Assembly (NCBI GenBank): GCA_030656095.1
Contig: JAUSOU010000064.1
Span: 1-33,547 of the forward strand
Source of the DNA: Thermovirgaceae bacterium
GTDB taxonomy: Bacteria > Synergistota > Synergistia > Synergistales > Thermovirgaceae
DNA: 33,547 nucleotides
Direction of reading: 5' to 3'
Position numbers and translations under genes: made by a program. Within the stretch, counting starts at the first letter, position 1. Each line of letters begins with the position of its first letter. Under the pieces are notes generated by a model. That model worked only from the letters and a program-made list of their open reading frames with translations, was not told the origin of the DNA and did not search any database. Positions 9,279-17,752 of this stretch are shown here, piece after piece.

Positions 9279-9308
9279 CCGGGGCCGTTTCGGCAAGAGG
9301 AGCGGTGC

Positions 9309-10094
9309 ATGAACAATTTTGAAGTGTATCTTCAGTCACAACGCGAAAACGCCGGACCGCCGACTCTCGAAACCAGAAGAGCTGGAACCCTGGATCTGGA
9401 TCTGGGGCCCCTGGAGGCTCACTACCGGAGACAGGGAGAGGCGGCTTTCAGGTATTTTTGCAAATTCTCCGAACTTTGGATGAGTCCGCAATGTCGGGAA
9501 GCTATCGAACCGGGAGCCAGCATAGTCTTTATCCCGGCCAGGATCCTTTCCGAAAAATTGCAGGGCAGCGAGATGGTGGAGACAGGAGGAGAGTTCAGGG
9601 AGTTACTCGAACGCACGCGAAGAACAGCTCTTCTGGTATGGACCATTGGCGGGCGTATCGAAGAGCAGATCTCCCGGTATTGCGAGGGGAATGAAAGGCT
9701 CGTCGGCTTTCTGCTGGACGCAGCGACCTCCCTTTTGCTGAACGAGATGCACAATGTGTTGAGAGCCCTTGTCAAGGAAGAGGCCTTATCACTCTTTTCT
9801 CTTTTTCCCATTGCTGAATACTACCCTGGAGTCGGGAGCCCAGATTCCAGCCTGATCCGGCCGATCCTTGATATCTCGGATGCGGACAGGCGTCTTGGTC
9901 TGGCGACGAACGACCAAATGATGATCCACCCCAAAAAATCCCAGTGTTCTGTCGTTCTTCTGGGGGAAGAGAAGGACTCCCGGATACTTGTGAATTCTCC
10001 CTGCATTCCCTGTCAGGGGAAGAAGTGCATGTACTTTCAGTTGGGAGGGTGTCATGTTGGGAGGGCGGGCGGAAGCGTGACGCATGGCTCGTGA
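9309..10094 (+). CDS. MetH-activation-domain-like protein with C-terminal Cys cluster
   Basis: YYPGVGSPDSSLIRPILDISDADRRLGLATNDQMMIHPKKSQCSVVLLG resembles the cobalamin-dependent methionine synthase reactivation domain; ends CIPCQGKKCMYFQLGGCH. SD AGAGGAG upstream. Confidence 0.65.
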   Translation: MNNFEVYLQSQRENAGPPTLETRRAGTLDLDLGPLEAHYRRQGEAAFRYFCKFSELWMSPQCREAIEPGASIVFIPARILSEKLQGSEMVETGGEFRELLERTRRTALLVWTIGGRIEEQISRYCEGNERLVGFLLDAATSLLLNEMHNVLRALVKEEALSLFSLFPIAEYYPGVGSPDSSLIRPILDISDADRRLGLATNDQMMIHPKKSQCSVVLLGEEKDSRILVNSPCIPCQGKKCMYFQLGGCHVGRAGGSVTHGS

Positions 10095-10133
10095 CTCGTA
10101 GGAACAAGGGGTCTTCGGGAGGCATTAAGCGAG

Positions 10134-10161
10134 AACGGTCAACGGTAAACAGTGAAGGGTG
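10134..10161 (+). repeat. Degenerate heptanucleotide tandem repeat, four units
   Basis: AACGGTC|AACGGTA|AACAGTG|AAGGGTG read in register. Confidence 0.6.
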
Positions 10162-10212
10162 AGAGATCTGGAATTGCTATTATAATGAGCAAGTTACAGG
10201 AGGTGATGCACG

Positions 10213-10692
10213 GTGGAGGATATGCGTCCGGGATGGGACGAGTATTTCATGTCGATCGCGGCGGTTGTTTCGAGCAGGAGCACATGTCTCAGAAGAAAGG
10301 TTGGCGCGGTTGTCGTGAGAGACCGTCAGATCGTCAGCACCGGTTACAACGGTGCGCCCAAAGGCACCCCCCACTGTTCGGAGACGGGCTGTCTGAGGGA
10401 GAAGATGGAAGTTCCTTCCGGGGAAAGACATGAGATATGCCGCGGTTCGCACGCCGAGGTGAACGCCATAGCCCAGGCGGCGGCGATGGGTTCTTCGACG
10501 TCGGGTTCCATGATCTACTGTACCCACGAGCCTTGCTCTTTCTGCACCAAGGCCATAATCAACGCCGGGATAAAGCGGATCGTCTTCGTGAATTCGTATC
10601 CCGACACTATCGGCTGCCTGCTCCGCGAGGAGGCGGGCATAGATGCAACCCGGCTTCCTGATTGCCCGCGACCATCCCCGGAAGAGAGGTGA
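10213..10692 (+). CDS. Deoxycytidylate (dCMP) deaminase / ComEB family
   Basis: Zinc deaminase motifs [11 protein letters not shown] and [18 protein letters not shown]; dCMP-deaminase-type [10 protein letters not shown]...CRGSHAE insert. GTG start behind AGGAGGTGAT. Confidence 0.9.
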   Translation: MEDMRPGWDEYFMSIAAVVSSRSTCLRRKVGAVVVRDRQIVSTGYNGAPKGTPHCSETGCLREKMEVPSGERHEICRGSHAEVNAIAQAAAMGSSTSGSMIYCTHEPCSFCTKAIINAGIKRIVFVNSYPDTIGCLLREEAGIDATRLPDCPRPSPEER

Positions 10693-10698
10693 TGCGGT

Positions 10699-13329
10699 TT
10701 GGCGATCGAGATCTCCGGCAGGAAAAAAGCAACCCGGAATTTCCGCATCGAGGACTTGATAGGCCTTGAGCCCATCAAGCGCGAGTTGCGCAAGATCGAG
10801 GCGATGCTCTGGCTGAACAGCCACCGCCGAAGCGAAGAGCTGGGAGAGTTGCGGCTTCAGTCCTTCCATTTCAGTTTCCGGGGAAACCCTGGTACGGGAA
10901 AGACGACAGTTGCCAGGCTGATCGGCGATATTTTCCACAGGTACGGGATCCTCCGCGTGGGCGACGTTGTCGAGGTGGACAGGGCAAAACTCATCGGCCC
11001 GACGCCTGGCGAGACCGAGACCAAAACCCGCAAGGCATTGAAAAGTGCACTCGACGGCGTTCTCTTCGTTGACGAGGCATACAGTCTTCTCGGCTCCGGC
11101 GACAGCGCCGACCCCGGGATGCGAGCCCTTGAGGTGATCCTCAAGGGTATGGAGGACTACCGCGACGCTCTCATCGTCATTTTTGCCGGTTACCCGATGG
11201 AGATGGATCATTTGTTCGACGCAGTGACGGGGCTGAGGAGCAGGGTCCCGTATCATCTGGAATTTCCCGATTATTCCCCAAGGGAACTTGTTGATATTGC
11301 CATTTTCATGGCGGCATTAGAAAATATTGAACTCTCCGATGAAGCTTCCGCGATTTTTCTCAAGATCATGGAGGAACGCTCAAAACTTCACGGTTTCAGC
11401 AACGCGCGGGAGGTGCGGAACCTTCTTGACCATGCAAAAGCACGGCTTTCGGCCCGCCTCCAGTCTCGAAGAAAGGTCACCCAGTGGGACATGAAGGTTC
11501 TTACAGCGCTGGATTTCGAGGAGGAGGGCTCGGAGGCGCTGTTATCACTCGAGGAGGCAAAACGCGAGATGTACCGTTCGCCCTCGGACGTGGGTGCCAG
11601 ATCCGCTTTCGCTGCCGTATGTGCCGGGGCTGGTCTCTGGTCCGACGCGGCATCCGTTATCCAACCCGTTGAGGGCTCTATATCCGGAAAGACCGCGGCC
11701 CTTTACGGAAGGGCCCTTTACACCACGGGCGAGAGGAAAAGATCATGGGAGGTCTTCTCGAAGATGGGCTCAGCGCCTTCGGGCTCCTTTTATCAGGGGC
11801 TTTCCGCGCTCTGGTCCGGAGACAGCAGCGCAGCTTCTTTGCTGCTGTCCTCAGCAGCCGTCACAGAACCGGAAAACCCTGATGTTCTTTTGGCCCTCTC
11901 CGTCGCCAGATTCTTTTCCCGGGATTTTGCAGGGTCCGTCGAAGCCTTCCTGATAGGCGCGGATATCGCGGTGTCCAGTCTCCCCCCGGTGATCCTCCGG
12001 GATCTTCCATTCGAAACGATGCAATGGCCCGAGAGCGCTTCGCATCTTCGCCGGGGACTTTTCTTCGCTTACGGCAGCCCGGACAGGTCCCGGCTGCTTT
12101 TCGCCCAGGCCCTTATCGCTACAGGTGACGGACGTGCTCTTGTTTCTGCCGAGGGAGTCGTTTCAAGATGCATAGAGAATATCCCCGACGATCCGGTTGC
12201 CCACAGGATGATGTCGCTTATCCATGAATCCGCCGGCAGGATTCCCGAGGCTGCCGTTTCTCTTGAGATATCCCTTGAACTGGAACCAAGGAACACGGAG
12301 GACTGGCGGCATCTTGCCTCGCTTTTCGAGAAGACAGGCCAACCTGAACGTGCCGAGGAGATATTCAGGGATATCCTTGAAGAGGACACGACCGGAGGTG
12401 CCGGGATCCGTCTCGCAAGAGCCGCCGAGGCCAGGGGCGAAGAGGAACAGGCCCGTGGGCTTTATCTGAAGGCCTGGGAGGCAGGCCTTTCGGGAGAAGA
12501 CCGCTCTCTCTGCGCCCTGAAAATGGGCGTTTTCGCCGTCTCTTCAGGCCGGTTTGCCGAGGGGGTCCGGTTTTTTCGTGAGGCAGGGGATCTGACGGAT
12601 AACCCTGAGGCTTCCTTCTGGCTTGCAAGAGCCCTTTTGGAAGAGGACAAGTGGCAGGAGGCGGAAACACTTCTGCTGATACCATCCGTAGAGGAGTCAA
12701 CCGAAATGCCCAGGCTCTACTGGCTGGCGCGTTTTTTTGTGTCAAGGCGGGATCTTTTCAGCGCGAAGAACCTGGACTGGAAGGGGCTTTCAAATCCTTA
12801 CCTTAGCCTTGTCCGGGGGGTGGCGGCGGCCCTTTCAGGCGACCCTGGTTCACGCGCTCTGCTTGAGGGAATCCCCGAAAGAGTTATGGGAAGCGATGCG
12901 TTGGCCTTCCTCTGTTCGGCGAAGGCAGCGCTCAGGGAGTGGGAGGAGGTCCGAAGACTGGGAAGATTGGCCCAGACAGCGGAGTATGGCCCCTACCTGT
13001 GGGAACGCCAGCTAAAAAAACCAAAGGAAGAGGCCGCGTATCTTGCCTCGATGGCCGATGCCCATCTCGGCGACTGGGCGGCAGCCCGCGATGGTTTCAA
13101 AAGGAGCGCATCGGTCCTCAGGCATCCTGGCCCCTATTTCGCCCTTGGTGTTTCTTTGGTGGCCTCGGGCAATATCGACGAGGCAAAGCGGGTTCTGACA
13201 CAGATCCAGGCGGCCTCTCCCTCGCTTTCGAATAAACTAGAGGTGCTGATAACACAGAACAGCGGCATCAGGAAGATGATGGCGGATCCCGTGGACCCAG
13301 GCATTCTGGATCCCTTCGCCTTTATCTGA
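10699..13329 (+). CDS. CbbX/SpoVK-like AAA+ ATPase fused to a long C-terminal TPR-like region
   Basis: Walker A GNPGTGKTT, KLIGPTPGETETKT pore-loop region, Walker B GVLFVDEAYSLLG, GYPMEMD and GLRSRVPYHLEFPDYS. Residues from about 290 are helical repeat-like (e.g. LEPRNTEDWRHLASLFEKTGQPERAEEIFRDIL). Confidence 0.85.
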   Translation: MAIEISGRKKATRNFRIEDLIGLEPIKRELRKIEAMLWLNSHRRSEELGELRLQSFHFSFRGNPGTGKTTVARLIGDIFHRYGILRVGDVVEVDRAKLIGPTPGETETKTRKALKSALDGVLFVDEAYSLLGSGDSADPGMRALEVILKGMEDYRDALIVIFAGYPMEMDHLFDAVTGLRSRVPYHLEFPDYSPRELVDIAIFMAALENIELSDEASAIFLKIMEERSKLHGFSNAREVRNLLDHAKARLSARLQSRRKVTQWDMKVLTALDFEEEGSEALLSLEEAKREMYRSPSDVGARSAFAAVCAGAGLWSDAASVIQPVEGSISGKTAALYGRALYTTGERKRSWEVFSKMGSAPSGSFYQGLSALWSGDSSAASLLLSSAAVTEPENPDVLLALSVARFFSRDFAGSVEAFLIGADIAVSSLPPVILRDLPFETMQWPESASHLRRGLFFAYGSPDRSRLLFAQALIATGDGRALVSAEGVVSRCIENIPDDPVAHRMMSLIHESAGRIPEAAVSLEISLELEPRNTEDWRHLASLFEKTGQPERAEEIFRDILEEDTTGGAGIRLARAAEARGEEEQARGLYLKAWEAGLSGEDRSLCALKMGVFAVSSGRFAEGVRFFREAGDLTDNPEASFWLARALLEEDKWQEAETLLLIPSVEESTEMPRLYWLARFFVSRRDLFSAKNLDWKGLSNPYLSLVRGVAAALSGDPGSRALLEGIPERVMGSDALAFLCSAKAALREWEEVRRLGRLAQTAEYGPYLWERQLKKPKEEAAYLASMADAHLGDWAAARDGFKRSASVLRHPGPYFALGVSLVASGNIDEAKRVLTQIQAASPSLSNKLEVLITQNSGIRKMMADPVDPGILDPFAFI

Positions 13330-13376
13330 CCCTGGAACCGCTATCCGGAAAAATCATCTACAGGGAGGCAAACGCC

Positions 13377-13955
13377 ATGGGCGTAACAAGAGACGATGCT
13401 ATGAAACTGCTTCGTGAACACAACAAGGAGATCAACCATATCCGCCATGCGCTGGCCGTCGAGGCGGCGATGCGGCATTTCGCGAAGGTCAACGGGGGGG
13501 ACGAGGATCTCTGGGGTCTGGCGGGCCTGATCCATGACGTGGACTGGGAGACGACCAGGGAAGATTATTCCCGGCACACCCATGTCGGTGCGGGGTGGCT
13601 CAAAGAGGCTGGTTACCCGGACGAGATAGTCAGGGCAGTGCTGGCACACGGCTGGGGGATATGCTCCGACGTAGAGCCTCTTACGGCGATGGAAAAGCAC
13701 CTTTATGCCATAGATGAGCTGACGGGCTTCGTAACCGCGGTCGCCCTTGTGCGCCCTGGAAAATCGCTGCAGGATCTGACGGTGAAATCAGTAAACAAGA
13801 AGTGGAAGGACAAGGCGTTCGCGAGGGGCGTCGACAGGGCTGTCATCGAGAAGGGGAAAGCCATTCTCGACACTCAGCTGGAAGACCTGATCGACGGCGT
13901 GATCACAGCTCTCAAGCCGATAGAGCGCGAGATAGGACTCGGCGAGGGGAACTAA
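13377..13955 (+). CDS. HD-domain (HDIG-type) putative hydrolase
   Basis: IRHALAVEAAMRHFA...LAGLIHDVDWE...HTHVGAGWLKEAGYPDEIVRAVLAHGWG metal-binding pattern; SD GGGAGG upstream. Confidence 0.82.
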   Translation: MGVTRDDAMKLLREHNKEINHIRHALAVEAAMRHFAKVNGGDEDLWGLAGLIHDVDWETTREDYSRHTHVGAGWLKEAGYPDEIVRAVLAHGWGICSDVEPLTAMEKHLYAIDELTGFVTAVALVRPGKSLQDLTVKSVNKKWKDKAFARGVDRAVIEKGKAILDTQLEDLIDGVITALKPIEREIGLGEGN

Positions 13956-14422
13956 TCGGCCATCTCCGAGTCGAGCAGGCGCCAATTTGGCTCTTCGGCG
14001 CCAGGGTCGAACCGCAGGAGCATGTATCCGCCGATGTGGCCGTCCTCGGCCCACACTATGCACCAGCTGGGGCCGACAAACCATACCAGTGAGGGATCGT
14101 ATATCCTCATGGTTCCGCCATGAATTCCTTCCCAGGGGATGATGTCGTCCCTGGAGAGAAGGCTTGCGGAGATCCATGCCCGAGGGTCGGGTCTGGCCTT
14201 TGTCTTCAGCCTCTCCCAGTCGGGCCTGGGAATTGGCTCGTCGTCCATATCAGCGGATATCCGCGCCCTGGCTTTTTCGAGCTCTTCGAAGGTCAGGGCG
14301 AGTTTTTCCTGAAGCTGCGTGTTCTCTTTGACCATCCTGGCGTATCTCCAGAAGATCACCCCGGAAGCGGTCGAAAGAAGCAAAACGACAATGACGAGCA
14401 AAAGTGCGCCCTTACCCTTCAT
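13952..14422 (-). CDS. Uncharacterised membrane-anchored protein
   Basis: 156 aa; N-terminal TM helix, short coiled-coil (KENTQLQEKLALTFEELEKARA), Trp-rich C-terminal region; good continuity, convergent with the HD gene. Confidence 0.6.
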   Translation of the reverse strand: MKGKGALLLVIVVLLLSTASGVIFWRYARMVKENTQLQEKLALTFEELEKARARISADMDDEPIPRPDWERLKTKARPDPRAWISASLLSRDDIIPWEGIHGGTMRIYDPSLVWFVGPSWCIVWAEDGHIGGYMLLRFDPGAEEPNWRLLDSEMAD

Positions 14423-14524
14423 CCTGACCCCTCCCCAGTCCCGATTTTCCGGTATATGTGATATGGTCAGATCCCATTCTGAACTAATAGTGTAACATCG
14501 AAACGAAAAGGAGAGAGTGATCTT

Positions 14525-16084
14525 ATGAAAATGCCCGGTTCCATCCCTGAACTTACTTTCAGGTCCCTGCTGCTTGCCGCTGCCGGATCGATAGTGATCG
14601 CGGCAAGCAGCTCCTACGTGGCTCTCCGTATGGGGGCCCTTCCCTGGCCCACGATCTTCGTAGCGGTTCTTTCCATGGCTATTTTGAGGCCCTTCGGGGC
14701 ATCACTCAGGGAGATCAATGTGGCTCACACCGGGATGTCGGCCGGAGGGCTTGTGGCAGGAGGGCTTGCTTTCACGCTTCCCGGGATCTGGATGGCTGAC
14801 CCTCACTCGAATCTTGGAGTGGGGATGGTAGCTGTCACGGCTCTTGTCGGGGCATCGCTGGGGATCGCCTTCACGGGGCTTTTGAGAAAACATTTCGTGG
14901 TGGATCTGAACCTGCCGTTTCCCATGGGAGTTGCCGCCGCCCAGACGCTCCAGGCCGGAGACCAGGGCGGAAAGAAGGCATCGATCCTCTTTGCCTCCTG
15001 CGGCTTTTCCGGTGTTCTGGCTTACCTGCGGGACGGAGCCGGGGTCATTCCCCCTGTGCTGGGAAAGGGACCTCTTTTCAGCGTCTGGCTTTCACCGATG
15101 GCGATCGGCATAGGGTTCATCATAGGGCCGCTTTACATGGGGACTTGGGCGGCGGGGGCGATGCTTGCCCACTGGTTCATGGTCCCTTACGGGCTTTCCG
15201 CCGGATGGTTCGCGGACGAATCCGCGGCCATGGCCTTCCGGAACAGCCTTGGGATAGGGTTGATCGTCGGAGCAGGACTTGCTGTGCTTTTTAAAGGTGC
15301 CGCAAGGACGTTTGCCGGGACCCTTGCAGCTTCGGCGAAAAATCTCCGTGTGGTCGCAGTTGTCGGGGCACTGTCGGCTGGTGTCCTGACCTTTGTGGTT
15401 GGCGTTCCGCTTGTTCCGTCCTTTCTGGCCATCGCGGGAGTATGGGTGACGATTGTAATGGCCGCAACCATTACGGGACAGACGGGGATCGACCCCATGG
15501 AGATATTCGGAATACTCGTTCTGCTCGCTGTCAGGACTGTGTGGCATGTCGGCGGCCAGGATGCCTTTATGATCACCACGGTTGTAGCTGTAGCGACGGG
15601 TCTGGCCGGTGACGCGATGCAGGATTTCCGCGCCGGGGCGATTCTCGGGACCGACCCGCGCGCCCAGCTGGTGAGCGAGGCGATCGGCGGACTGATAGGG
15701 GCCATCGCCGCGACATTCACGATATTCCTGCTCAGGGACGCTTTTGGAGCGATGGGTCCCGGGACGGATCTTGTCGCCCCCCAGGCTTTTGCCGTAAAAA
15801 GCATGATCGAAGGTCTCCCTGACAGGGGGGCATTCATCGGCGGACTCATCGGCGGTCTTGCGCTGACCTTTTTGGGGGTTCCGTGCATGACCGTGGGCAT
15901 TGGGGTCTATCTCCCAGTTGCTATTTCCCTTGCTGCCGGAGCCGGAGGGTTGTTCCGGTTTTTAGTCGACAGATCCTTCCCAGGCTCGCGAGACAACATG
16001 GTTCTTGTGGCCTCCGGATTTCTCGGGGGAGAAGGAATAGCCGGAGTGCTTTACGCGATCTGGAAGGTCGCGACTCTCGGATAA
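14525..16084 (+). CDS. OPT family oligopeptide transporter
   Basis: 519 aa multi-TM protein with OPT features (SSYVALRMGALPWPTIFVAVLSM, NVAHTGMSAGGLVAGGLAFTLPGIW, GDAMQDFRAGAILGTDPRAQLVSEAIG). Confidence 0.88.
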   Translation: MKMPGSIPELTFRSLLLAAAGSIVIAASSSYVALRMGALPWPTIFVAVLSMAILRPFGASLREINVAHTGMSAGGLVAGGLAFTLPGIWMADPHSNLGVGMVAVTALVGASLGIAFTGLLRKHFVVDLNLPFPMGVAAAQTLQAGDQGGKKASILFASCGFSGVLAYLRDGAGVIPPVLGKGPLFSVWLSPMAIGIGFIIGPLYMGTWAAGAMLAHWFMVPYGLSAGWFADESAAMAFRNSLGIGLIVGAGLAVLFKGAARTFAGTLAASAKNLRVVAVVGALSAGVLTFVVGVPLVPSFLAIAGVWVTIVMAATITGQTGIDPMEIFGILVLLAVRTVWHVGGQDAFMITTVVAVATGLAGDAMQDFRAGAILGTDPRAQLVSEAIGGLIGAIAATFTIFLLRDAFGAMGPGTDLVAPQAFAVKSMIEGLPDRGAFIGGLIGGLALTFLGVPCMTVGIGVYLPVAISLAAGAGGLFRFLVDRSFPGSRDNMVLVASGFLGGEGIAGVLYAIWKVATLG

Positions 16085-16096
16085 GGGGGGACCCTG

Positions 16097-17029
16097 ATGT
16101 GGACGATCGGACATGCCCAGGATCATGGGAGGGGAACCGGATGCACAGTTTTGATCTTTCCCGAGGGAGCGACCGCCTCCTGCGACGTGAGAGGCGGAGC
16201 GCCCGGAACGAGAGAGACCGCCCTTCTTGCCCCCGAATGTCTGGTTGAAAAGGTTACGGCAATCGTTCTCTCCGGCGGAAGCGCGAGGGGGCTCGCCGCG
16301 GCAGACGGCGTCATGCGATTCTGCGAGGACAAGGGGTGGGGATTCGACACCGGTTTCGGGATCGTTCCCATAATCCCGGCCGCGTGCCTTTTCGACCTCT
16401 CCTGCGGAGATCCGGATGCCTGGCCCGACCCCGCCATGGGAAGAGAGGCAAGCATCTCCGCCAGATCTCTCGAAGAGAGTCCCATGGGGAATGTCGGCGC
16501 TGGTACCGGGGCAACGGTGGGCAAGTACACGGGCCTTGAAAGGGCAATGAAATCCGGTTTCGGATGGTGCAAAAAGGTCTCCGGATCACTGGAGGTCTCC
16601 GCTGTTGTGGCTGTAAACGCTTTCGGTGCAGTGAGGGATGCATCCGGCAAGTTCATCGCGGGAGCGCTGGACGACGGTAAGGTGATCGATCCACGCTCGC
16701 TGTTCGAAACAGGGGGAGTCTGGAGCGGCTGGGGGAAGAACACCACGATCGGGGTCGTCGTAACCAATGCCTCACTGGACAAATCCGGCTGCAGGCGCGT
16801 CGCGATCATGGGGCACACGGGCCTCGCCTCCGCGATCTTCCCAGTACATACCCCTTTCGACGGTGATACGCTCTTTTGTGCCGCGACTGCCGAAACATCC
16901 GCTGATACCGTTCTTGTCGGAACTATGGCTGCCGCCGCGATGGCTGAAGCGGTGCAGAATGCCGTTCTTTCCGCGAGAAAGGCCTACGGGCTTAAGTCGG
17001 CCCTGGATATCTCTTTGGTTGAGGAATAA
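16097..17029 (+). CDS. P1 family peptidase (DmpA/L-aminopeptidase-D-esterase-like)
   Basis: Family pattern TAIVLSGGSARGLAAADGVMRF, GFGIVPIIPAACLFDL, GNVGAGTGATVGKYTG, VVAVNAFGAVRDASGK; SD GGGGGG upstream of ATG. Confidence 0.87.
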   Translation: MWTIGHAQDHGRGTGCTVLIFPEGATASCDVRGGAPGTRETALLAPECLVEKVTAIVLSGGSARGLAAADGVMRFCEDKGWGFDTGFGIVPIIPAACLFDLSCGDPDAWPDPAMGREASISARSLEESPMGNVGAGTGATVGKYTGLERAMKSGFGWCKKVSGSLEVSAVVAVNAFGAVRDASGKFIAGALDDGKVIDPRSLFETGGVWSGWGKNTTIGVVVTNASLDKSGCRRVAIMGHTGLASAIFPVHTPFDGDTLFCAATAETSADTVLVGTMAAAAMAEAVQNAVLSARKAYGLKSALDISLVEE

Positions 17030-17116
17030 TCAGTAAGCCTGCTGATTCGTTTTTTTCACAAAGAAAGATACTTTTCTAAAGACAGCAGAAAACGGTCTGA
17101 GCTGGAGGTGTCCTTG

Positions 17117-17752
17117 ATGACGATAAGGGTAATATTGGCGGACGACCATCCGCTGACCCGCGCGGGCTTGAGGGACTACATAGAAAAGGAAAAGGATCTT
17201 GAACTGGTGGGAGAGGCCTCCGACGGATTGGAAGCCTGGGAACTGATCGTGCGAGAGAAGCCTGACGTTGCTCTTCTGGACATCAGGATGCCGGGCGAGA
17301 ACGGCGTCTCCCTTGCAAGGAAGATCAAGGACTCGAAACTTCCTGTTATCCCCGTGATGCTTACTTCTTTCGACGCCCAGCAGTATGTTGTCGCCTCCCT
17401 CAGGGCGGGGGCCAGGGGGTATATCCTCAAGACTGTGACGCCCGATGAGCTGTCGCGTGCGATACGGATAGTCGCCCGCGGGGGGCTCTATCTTGACGGG
17501 GAGGTCGCGCGGAGCATCGAAGACGAAGATTTGGCGTTCGAGGCGCTCTCTGCCAGGGAACGGGAGGTTCTCCTGTACGCCGCAAGGGGTCTTTCGAGCA
17601 AAGAGATAGCCGCTGATCTTATCATCAGCGAGAGAACCGTCCAGACCCACCTGGCATCCATCTACGACAAACTCGGCGCCAGGAACAAGACCGAGGCAAT
17701 GCTGCTTGCCCTGAAATACGGGGTCGTCGCGCTGGAGGAATTGATCGAATGA
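17117..17752 (+). CDS. NarL/LuxR-type response regulator
   Basis: Receiver LADDHPLTRAGL...VALLDIRMPGENGV...GYILKTVTPDEL; HTH LSAREREVLLYAARGLSSKEIAADLIISERTVQTHL. ATG at 17117 has GGAGGTG; 17108 GTG is an alternative. Confidence 0.92.
   Translation: MTIRVILADDHPLTRAGLRDYIEKEKDLELVGEASDGLEAWELIVREKPDVALLDIRMPGENGVSLARKIKDSKLPVIPVMLTSFDAQQYVVASLRAGARGYILKTVTPDELSRAIRIVARGGLYLDGEVARSIEDEDLAFEALSAREREVLLYAARGLSSKEIAADLIISERTVQTHLASIYDKLGARNKTEAMLLALKYGVVALEELIE

Noticed and set aside
8403-9296. 297-aa minus-strand ORF
   Set aside because: Antisense shadow of the ASKHA gene; the plus-strand frame has clear family motifs.
10213-10692. Deaminase as an antiviral APOBEC/dCTP-deaminase-type effector
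   Set aside because: Motifs fit ordinary dCMP deaminase/ComEB; a housekeeping role is the default and there are no other defence genes nearby.
10180-11256. 358-aa minus-strand ORF
   Set aside because: Fully antisense to the well-supported dCMP deaminase and AAA+ genes, with no recognisable domain; a high-GC shadow ORF.
15187-16818. Minus-strand ORFs of 237 aa (15187-15900) and 231 aa (16123-16818)
   Set aside because: Ala/Pro/Ser/Thr-rich composition typical of antisense frames opposite the OPT and P1 peptidase genes.
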